Below are positions 58,598 through 64,000 of a stretch of 64,000 bases of DNA, in pieces (position 1 is the first letter of the stretch; the number at the start of each line of letters is the position of its first letter). The notes below the pieces were generated by a model. That model did not search any database, was not told where the DNA came from, and saw only the letters and a list, made by a program, of their open reading frames with translations. The stretch lies in the NCBI RefSeq assembly GCF_015070375.1, contig NZ_JADCLL010000007.1, positions 124,001 to 188,000 on the forward strand, written 5' to 3'. The translations under genes and the position numbers were made by a program. This stretch comes from Nocardioides kribbensis (GTDB lineage Bacteria; Actinomycetota; Actinomycetes; Propionibacteriales; Nocardioidaceae).

Positions 58598-59284
58598 GTG
58601 AGCGCCGACCACTTCGGCCCGGTGGCGCTGCTGGTGCTCTTCGGCGTGGTCGCCGTCGGCGCGATCGTGCCCGTGCTCCCCACCGGGGCCGCCGTCAGCG
58701 CCACCGCGGTGCTGGCGGCCGACTCGCACCTGTGGGAGGTGCCGCTGGTCGTCGCCGTGGGCGGCGCGGCCGCCTGGGTGGGCGACGTGACGACCTACGC
58801 CGTGCTGCGCCGCGCCGGTGAGCCCCTCGCGCGGCGGGTCGGGTGGCTGCGCCCCGACGACCCCGAGACCCGGCTCCACCGGCTGCGCGAGTCGATCGAG
58901 GAGCACGAGCTGCGCACGCTGCTGGTCTCGCGGCTGGTGCCCGGCGGGCGGGTGCCCGTGCTGCTGGTGGCCTCGCTGACCGGCTACCCCGCGCGGCGCT
59001 TCGCCAGCGCCGCGGTCGGTGCGGCCACCCTGTGGGCGGTCGTCTACGCCGCCATCGGGCTGGCCGGCGGCTCGCTGCTCGCCGACACCACCACGGCCGT
59101 CGTCGTCGCCGTGCTCGCCGCGCTGCTGCTCTCGCTCGGCTCGTCGCTGGCCCCGGCGCTGAGGAAGCGGCTGGGACCGTCCGGGGCGCCGTCGCCGGGG
59201 TCCGGGCCGGGATCGGCGCCGGGATCGGCGTTGGGATCGGCGATGGGATCGGCACGGCGGCGCCGGCCGCGTGCGGGAGACTGA
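58598..59284 (+). CDS. VTT domain (DedA-like) membrane protein
   Basis: A 228-residue membrane protein with the VTT pattern: VPVLPTGAAVSATAVLA (loop), GGAAAWVGDVTTYAVLRRAGEPL, and LLVSRLVPGGRVPVLLVASLTGYP in place of the usual RFxPxxR region, then two C-terminal helices. The C-terminal tail has GSAPGSALGSAMGSA repeats from a 12-bp DNA repeat. It is the third DedA/VTT-type gene in the window. GTG start; the marR-like gene follows after 5 nt. Confidence 0.85.
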   Translation: MSADHFGPVALLVLFGVVAVGAIVPVLPTGAAVSATAVLAADSHLWEVPLVVAVGGAAAWVGDVTTYAVLRRAGEPLARRVGWLRPDDPETRLHRLRESIEEHELRTLLVSRLVPGGRVPVLLVASLTGYPARRFASAAVGAATLWAVVYAAIGLAGGSLLADTTTAVVVAVLAALLLSLGSSLAPALRKRLGPSGAPSPGSGPGSAPGSALGSAMGSARRRRPRAGD

Positions 59285-59289
59285 GCCGC

Positions 59290-59784
59290 GTGACGACCGA
59301 CCCGATCCGCGAGGCGCACCGCCAGTGGGTCGCCCACGGGTGGGACGACGCCGCCGACGGCATGGCCCTGGTGACCTCGCTGGTGCGGGTGCAGCAGCTG
59401 CTCATGGAGCGCATCGACGCCGTGCTGCGTCCGCTCGACCTCACCTTCGCCCGCTACGAGGTGCTCCAGCTGCTGTCGTTCACCTCCGCGGGACGGCTGC
59501 CGATGACCAAGCTGGGCTCGCTGCTCCAGGTGCACCCCACGTCGGTCACCAGCGCGGTCGACCGCCTCGAGCGGCAGGGCTACGTCGAGCGCTCGCGCGG
59601 CGAGGGCGACCGCCGCATCGTGCTCGCCACCCTCACCGACGCCGGCCGCGCGATCGCCGCCACCGCCACCGCGGGGCTCAACCGCGACGTCTTCGAGTCC
59701 CTCGGGCTGCCGCCCTCCCAGGTCGGTGCGCTCTCGCGCCTGCTGGCCGCCCTGCGCGCCCGCAGCGGCGACCGCGTCGACTGA
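59290..59784 (+). CDS. MarR family transcriptional regulator
   Basis: A 164-residue winged-helix regulator. The HTH spans about residues 62-90 (LPMTKLGSLLQVHPTSVTSAVDRLERQGYVER) with the wing SRGEGDRRIVLATLTDAGR. Dimerisation helices flank it. GTG start 5 nt after the VTT gene stop. It ends 158 bp before icmF, whose promoter region holds an 18-bp palindrome; regulation of icmF is plausible but unproven. Confidence 0.92.
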   Translation: MTTDPIREAHRQWVAHGWDDAADGMALVTSLVRVQQLLMERIDAVLRPLDLTFARYEVLQLLSFTSAGRLPMTKLGSLLQVHPTSVTSAVDRLERQGYVERSRGEGDRRIVLATLTDAGRAIAATATAGLNRDVFESLGLPPSQVGALSRLLAALRARSGDRVD

Positions 59785-59870
59785 GCGCACGACCCGGCGC
59801 ACGACCCGGCGCGCCGACCGGGGCCGACGCACCCTCGACCGGCGGGGTCCGGGCGGCTATCGTGGGCAAT

Positions 59871-59888
59871 TAGTAGGACGTCCAACTA
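59871..59888. promoter_or_regulatory. 18-bp palindromic operator upstream of icmF
   Basis: TAGTAGGACGTCCAACTA has 16 of 18 bases in dyad symmetry around GGACGTCC. It lies 54 nt before the icmF GTG in the only AT-rich patch of the 158-bp intergenic region. TATCTT just after it could be a -10. The form resembles operators of TetR or MarR regulators of acyl-CoA genes. Confidence 0.6.
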
Positions 59889-59942
59889 TCTTCGGGCGCC
59901 GGCCCCGGCCCACGCCGCCCGGTCGCCCCGCGACACCCCGAG

Positions 59943-62900
59943 GTGACCTCCGTGCCCGAGCTCCACGTCCCGTCCCACCCGGTCCGGCTGGTCACGGCCT
60001 CCAGCCTCTTCGACGGCCACGACGCCTCGATCAACATCATGCGGCGCATCTTCCAGAGCCAGGGCTGCGAGGTGATCCACCTCGGCCACAACCGCTCGGT
60101 GCAGGAGGTGGTCGACGCCGCGCTCGAGGAGGACGTGCAGGGCGTCGCGGTCTCGTCCTACCAGGGCGGCCACGTGGAGTACTTCGAGTACCTCGTGGAG
60201 TCGCTGCGCGCCCAGGGCGCCGGCCACGTCAAGGTCGTGGGCGGCGGCGGGGGCGTCATCGTCCACGACGAGATCCAGCGCCTGCGCGACAGCGGCGTCA
60301 CGATCTTCTCCCCCGAGGACGGCCAGCGCATGGGCCTGGTCGGCATGATCAACTCCGTCGTCGCCGACTGCGACACCGACCTGTGGGCCGCAGGGCAGGT
60401 CACCGCCGACCAGGTCGTCGGCGGCGAGCGCGCCGCGATCGCCCGCGCGATCACCGCCGCCGAGAGCGGCCGGCTGCCCGCCGAGACCCTGGCGGCGCTC
60501 CAGCAGGCCGCGAGCGCCCACCGCTCCCCCGTGCTCGGCATCACCGGCACCGGCGGCTCGGGCAAGTCCTCGCTCACCGACGAGCTCGTGCGCCGCTTCC
60601 GCGTCGACCAGCAGGACAAGCTGCGCGTGGCCGTCATCGCCGTCGACCCGACCCGCCGCAAGGGCGGCGGCGCCCTGCTGGGCGACCGGATCCGGATGAA
60701 CTCCCTCGACGGCGACCGCGTCTTCTTCCGCTCCGTCGCGACGCGCGGCGCCCACGAGCTGCCCGACCACCTCGGCGACGTCATCGACGTGGTCAAGGCC
60801 GCCGGCTTCGACCTGGTGATCGTGGAGACCCCGGGCATCGGCCAGGGCGACGCCGCGATCGTGCCCTACGTCGACACCTCGCTCTACGTGATGACGCCGG
60901 AGTTCGGCGCCGCCTCGCAGTTGGAGAAGATCGACATGCTCGACTTCGCCGACGTGGTGGCGATCAACAAGTTCGAGCGACGCGGCGCCAAGGACGCGCT
61001 GCGCGACGTGGGCCGCCAGCTGGTCCGCAACCGCGAGGCCTTCGGCTCCCAGCCCGACGACATGCCGGTCTTCGGCACCTCGGCGGCCACGTTCAACGAC
61101 GACGGCGTCACCGCGCTCTACCAGCACCTGCGCGACCTGCTCGGCGGGGCGGGGCTCCCGGTCGGCGAGGGCGTGCTGCCCGCCGTCGACGTGCGCCACT
61201 CCTCGGGCATCCGCCAGGTCGTGCCCGGCGAGCGGGTGCGCTACCTCGCCGAGATCACCGAGACCGTGCGCGGCTACCACGCCCGCACCGAGGAGCTGGT
61301 GGCCGCGGCCCGCCGCGTGCAGCGGCTCGAGGCGGTCTCCGCCGAGCTCGACTCCCTCGACGGCGGCGACCACGGTGACGTGCCCGGGCTGCTCGAGCGC
61401 GCCCGCAAGGCGCTGCCGGCCGAGGTCGCCGACCAGGTGGAGGCCTGGCCCGGTGTGGTCGCGGCGTACGCCGGTGACGAGCAGGTCACCCGCGTGCGCG
61501 ACAAGGAGATCACCACCCGGCTCACGCGCGAGTCGCTCAGCGGCACCAAGGTGCGACGGGTCTCGCTGCCGACCTTCGAGGACCACGGCGAGCTGGTCCG
61601 CTTCTGGCGCCGCGAGAACCTCCCGGGCCACTTCCCCTTCACCGCGGGCGTCTTCCCCTTCAAGCGCGACGGGGAGGACCCGGCGCGGATGTTCGCCGGC
61701 GAGGGCGACCCCGCGCGCACCAACCGCCGCTTCAAGATCCTCTCGGCCGAGGGCGAGGCCAAGCGGCTGTCGACGGCCTTCGACTCCGTCACCCTCTACG
61801 GCCGCGACCCCGACGAGCGCCCCGACATCTACGGCAAGGTCGGCACGTCGGGGGTCAGCGTGGCGACGCTCGAGGACATGAAGGTGCTCTACGACGGCTT
61901 CGACCTGGTCTCGCCCACGACCAGCGTCTCGATGACGATCAACGGCCCCGCGCCCACCGTGCTCGCCTTCTTCCTCAACACCGTGATCGACCAGCAGGTC
62001 GACGCCTTCCGCGAGCGCGAGGGACGCGAGCCCGGCGAGGAGGAGCGGGCCGCGCTCGCCGCCCACGCGGTGGCCAGCGTGCGCGGCACCGTGCAGGCCG
62101 ACATCCTCAAGGAGGACCAGGGGCAGAACACCTGCCTGTTCTCCACCGAGTTCAGCCTCCGGATGATGGCCGACATCCAGGAGTGGTTCATCGAGCACCA
62201 GGTGCGCAACTTCTACTCGGTCTCGATCTCGGGCTACCACATCGCCGAGGCCGGGGCCAACCCCATCAGCCAGCTGGCCTTCACCCTGGCCAACGGCTTC
62301 ACCTACGTCGAGGCCTACCTCGCGCGCGGCATGGACATCGACGACTTCGCGCCCAACCTGTCGTTCTTCTTCTCCAACGGCATGGACCCCGAGTACACCG
62401 TGATCGGCCGCGTCGCGCGCCGGATCTGGGCGGTGGCGATGAAGGAGAGGTACGGCGCGGGCGAGCGCTCGCAGAAGCTGAAGTACCACGTGCAGACCTC
62501 GGGTCGCTCCCTGCACGCGCAGGAGATGGACTTCAACGACATCCGCACGACGCTCCAGGCGCTGATCGCCATCTACGACAACGCCAACAGCCTCCACACC
62601 AACGCCTACGACGAGGCCGTCACCACCCCGGGCGAGGAGTCGGTGCGGCGGGCGCTGGCGATCCAGATGATCATCAACCGCGAGTGGGGCCTGGCGATGA
62701 ACGAGAACCCCCTCCAGGGCGCCTTCGTCGTCGACGAGCTGACCGACCTCGTGGAGGCGGCGGTGCTCGAGGAGTTCGACCGGATCAACGAGCGCGGCGG
62801 CGTGCTGGGCGCGATGGAGACCGGCTACCAGCGCGGCCGGATCCAGGACGAGTCGATGCTCTACGAGCACCGCAAGCACGACGGCTCGCTGCCGATCATC

Positions 62901-63194
62901 GGCGTCAACACCTTCCGCAAGCCCGAGCGCGGCGACGGCACCGACGGCACGCCGGTCCACGTGGAGCTCGCCCGCGCCACCGAGGCCGAGAAGGAGTCGC
63001 AGCTCAGCGGCGTGCGTCGCTTCTCCCAGGAGCACTCCCAGGAGGCCGCGGAGGCCATCGCGCGCCTCAAGGCGGCGGCCGTCACCGACGACAACGTCTT
63101 CGCGGTGCTGATGGACGCCGCGCGGGTCTGCACGCTCGGACAGGTGACGGAGGCCTTCTTCGAGGTCGGCGGGCAGTATCGTCGCAACGTGTGA
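59943..63194 (+). CDS. icmF: Fused isobutyryl-CoA mutase IcmF
   Basis: A 1083-residue adenosylcobalamin enzyme that interconverts isobutyryl-CoA and n-butyryl-CoA (some also pivalyl/isovaleryl-CoA) with a built-in G-protein chaperone. Order: B12-binding domain (about 10-145) with base-off His26 in DGHDASINIMRRI; MeaI-like GTPase (about 190-420) with Walker A GTGGSGKS (202-209), ETPGIGQGD and NKFE; a linker; and the mutase TIM-barrel (from about 550, GHFPFTAGVFPFKRDGEDP, HVQTSGRSLHAQEMDFNDI). GTG start; a GTG three codons in is possible. The thioesterase gene overlaps its end by 4 bp. Confidence 0.96.
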   Translation: MTSVPELHVPSHPVRLVTASSLFDGHDASINIMRRIFQSQGCEVIHLGHNRSVQEVVDAALEEDVQGVAVSSYQGGHVEYFEYLVESLRAQGAGHVKVVGGGGGVIVHDEIQRLRDSGVTIFSPEDGQRMGLVGMINSVVADCDTDLWAAGQVTADQVVGGERAAIARAITAAESGRLPAETLAALQQAASAHRSPVLGITGTGGSGKSSLTDELVRRFRVDQQDKLRVAVIAVDPTRRKGGGALLGDRIRMNSLDGDRVFFRSVATRGAHELPDHLGDVIDVVKAAGFDLVIVETPGIGQGDAAIVPYVDTSLYVMTPEFGAASQLEKIDMLDFADVVAINKFERRGAKDALRDVGRQLVRNREAFGSQPDDMPVFGTSAATFNDDGVTALYQHLRDLLGGAGLPVGEGVLPAVDVRHSSGIRQVVPGERVRYLAEITETVRGYHARTEELVAAARRVQRLEAVSAELDSLDGGDHGDVPGLLERARKALPAEVADQVEAWPGVVAAYAGDEQVTRVRDKEITTRLTRESLSGTKVRRVSLPTFEDHGELVRFWRRENLPGHFPFTAGVFPFKRDGEDPARMFAGEGDPARTNRRFKILSAEGEAKRLSTAFDSVTLYGRDPDERPDIYGKVGTSGVSVATLEDMKVLYDGFDLVSPTTSVSMTINGPAPTVLAFFLNTVIDQQVDAFREREGREPGEEERAALAAHAVASVRGTVQADILKEDQGQNTCLFSTEFSLRMMADIQEWFIEHQVRNFYSVSISGYHIAEAGANPISQLAFTLANGFTYVEAYLARGMDIDDFAPNLSFFFSNGMDPEYTVIGRVARRIWAVAMKERYGAGERSQKLKYHVQTSGRSLHAQEMDFNDIRTTLQALIAIYDNANSLHTNAYDEAVTTPGEESVRRALAIQMIINREWGLAMNENPLQGAFVVDELTDLVEAAVLEEFDRINERGGVLGAMETGYQRGRIQDESMLYEHRKHDGSLPIIGVNTFRKPERGDGTDGTPVHVELARATEAEKESQLSGVRRFSQEHSQEAAEAIARLKAAAVTDDNVFAVLMDAARVCTLGQVTEAFFEVGGQYRRNV

Positions 63195-63688
63195 GCACCT
63201 CTCTGCCTACCTACGACCAGCTCGTCGCCCTCCCGGCCTACACCGAGCAGCCCGTGCCGATCGCGTTCGAGGACGTCAACGGACACCTCAACGTGCGGCA
63301 CTACCTCGGGATCGCCAGCGAGGGGCTCGACGAGTCCCTGGTGAGCCTCGGCGTCCCGCAGAACTGGCCGGCCCACGGCCACGCCTGCTTCTCCGCCGAG
63401 CACCACCTCACCTACCTCACCGAGCTGCGCACCGGTGACCGGCTCTCCGCGCGGGTCCGGCTGGTCGGGCGCTCCGAGCGCGCCGCCCACGTCGTGGTCT
63501 ACCTGCTCGACGACACCGAGCAGCGCGTCAGCTACGTGATGGAGGAGATCTTCCTCCACATCGACATGAGCACCCGTAAGACCAGCCCGTGGCCCGAGGA
63601 CGTCGCCAAGGCGATGGACGAGCGCATCGCCGAGGACCAGGCCCTCGACTTCGAGCCGGGCCTCTCAGGCTCCCTCGCCCTGCGCTGA
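63191..63688 (+). CDS. Hotdog-fold acyl-CoA thioesterase
   Basis: A 165-residue 4HBT-like thioesterase. The active-site region is FEDVNGHLNVRHYLGIASEGLDESL, with the catalytic-type D-x-x-G-H-x-N pattern, followed by AEHHLTYLTELRTGDRLSARVRL. It hydrolyses acyl-CoA to acid and CoA; translational coupling to icmF (GTGA overlap) suggests a branched or short-chain acyl-CoA substrate, which is inference. Confidence 0.92.
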   Translation: MSTSLPTYDQLVALPAYTEQPVPIAFEDVNGHLNVRHYLGIASEGLDESLVSLGVPQNWPAHGHACFSAEHHLTYLTELRTGDRLSARVRLVGRSERAAHVVVYLLDDTEQRVSYVMEEIFLHIDMSTRKTSPWPEDVAKAMDERIAEDQALDFEPGLSGSLALR

Positions 63689-63737
63689 GCGCACCCCTCC
63701 CCCGGGCGCCGCGCCGTCGCGGCCCGCGCCCGGGGCT

Positions 63738-63743
63738 TAAGGT
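63738..63743 (+). promoter_or_regulatory. -10 box of the terminal small gene (leaderless)
   Basis: TAAGGT, 7 nt before the ATG at 63751. A GC-rich inverted repeat (CCCCGGGCGC/GCGCCCGGGG, 63700-63735) just upstream may terminate the thioesterase transcript. Confidence 0.45.
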
Positions 63744-63750
63744 CGGTCGC

Positions 63751-63969
63751 ATGCCCTCCGACCGGCCCGACGACCGGCCCGACGGGCCGTCACGCCCCGC
63801 CCCGGGCGTCCAGGGCTCGCGCGCCCTCGGCTACGTCGTGCCCGGCGCGCTCGCCGTTCCGGTGCTGCTCGTGGCGGCCGTGCTCGTGCTGCCGCTGCTG
63901 GCCGACGTCGGCGCCGTCGGCCTCGTCGTCTGCGTGGCCCTCTCGGCGTTCCTCGCCCGCCGGTCCTGA
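63751..63969 (+). CDS. Small membrane protein
   Basis: A 72-residue protein. A polar N-terminus with Asp/Arg/Pro repeats (DRPDDRPDGP) is followed by two hydrophobic helices (YVVPGALAVPVLLVAAVLVL and VGAVGLVVCVALSAFLA). No domain is recognised. It is complete inside the window (TGA at 63967-63969). Confidence 0.65.
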   Translation: MPSDRPDDRPDGPSRPAPGVQGSRALGYVVPGALAVPVLLVAAVLVLPLLADVGAVGLVVCVALSAFLARRS

Positions 63970-64000
63970 CCCGCCCCCTCCGGCCGCCCTCACCCCTCAG

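Noticed and set aside
59886..63035. A 1049-codon minus-strand frame
   Set aside because: Antisense shadow of icmF; its Ala/Val/Gly/Leu-rich text has no recognisable domain.

Overview
The window is a dense, very GC-rich chromosomal stretch from a high-GC actinobacterium, most likely a Nocardioides-like member of the Propionibacteriales. This rests on gene content rather than a database match: an actinobacterial class I lysyl-tRNA synthetase, an HspR/HAIR heat-shock circuit, fused isobutyryl-CoA mutase IcmF, a Tat-type DUF1906 protein, DUF3151, and many promoters of the form TAnnnT followed 6-8 nt later by an ATG or GTG (leaderless transcripts). I saw no tRNA, rRNA, CRISPR array, prophage or insertion sequence. 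Coding density is about 95% and no stretch over 300 bases lacks a gene.

Bases 1-24600 hold seven purine biosynthesis genes: purL (partial, off the left edge), purQ, purS, purC, purB, purD and purA. All lie on the minus strand, interspersed with unrelated genes: a DUF1906 peptidoglycan-binding protein, an acyl-CoA ligase, malQ, an MFS exporter and an ECF sigma/membrane partner pair. Between purD and purA are two tandem plus-strand receptor Ser/Thr kinases with calcium-binding FG-GAP-like extracellular repeats.

Bases 24600-38600 carry a diacylglycerol kinase-like gene, a LuxR-type regulator, class I lysyl-tRNA synthetase, and an AbiEi/DUF559-type putative endonuclease gene bracketed by two related long hairpins. 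Then come fba, trmH, two convergent DedA genes, pyrE, an aminotransferase and two repeat-bearing membrane proteins.

Bases 38700-51200 hold a protein quality-control regulon: clpB alone and the dnaK-grpE-dnaJ-hspR operon, each with a HAIR-type HspR operator about 115 bp upstream of its first gene. Between them lie a three-gene overlapping signalling operon (two membrane proteins, the second with a degenerate histidine-kinase dimerisation helix, plus a receiver-histidine kinase fusion) and a DUF445/Abi-alpha pair.

Bases 51200-64000 contain a Nudix hydrolase, an aldo-keto reductase, two metallo-beta-lactamase-fold hydrolases, a PrmC-related methyltransferase, a membrane-anchored phosphodiesterase-like fusion, a third VTT/DedA-type protein and a MarR regulator. 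The stretch ends with icmF and an overlapping thioesterase behind a palindromic operator, pointing to acyl-CoA metabolism.
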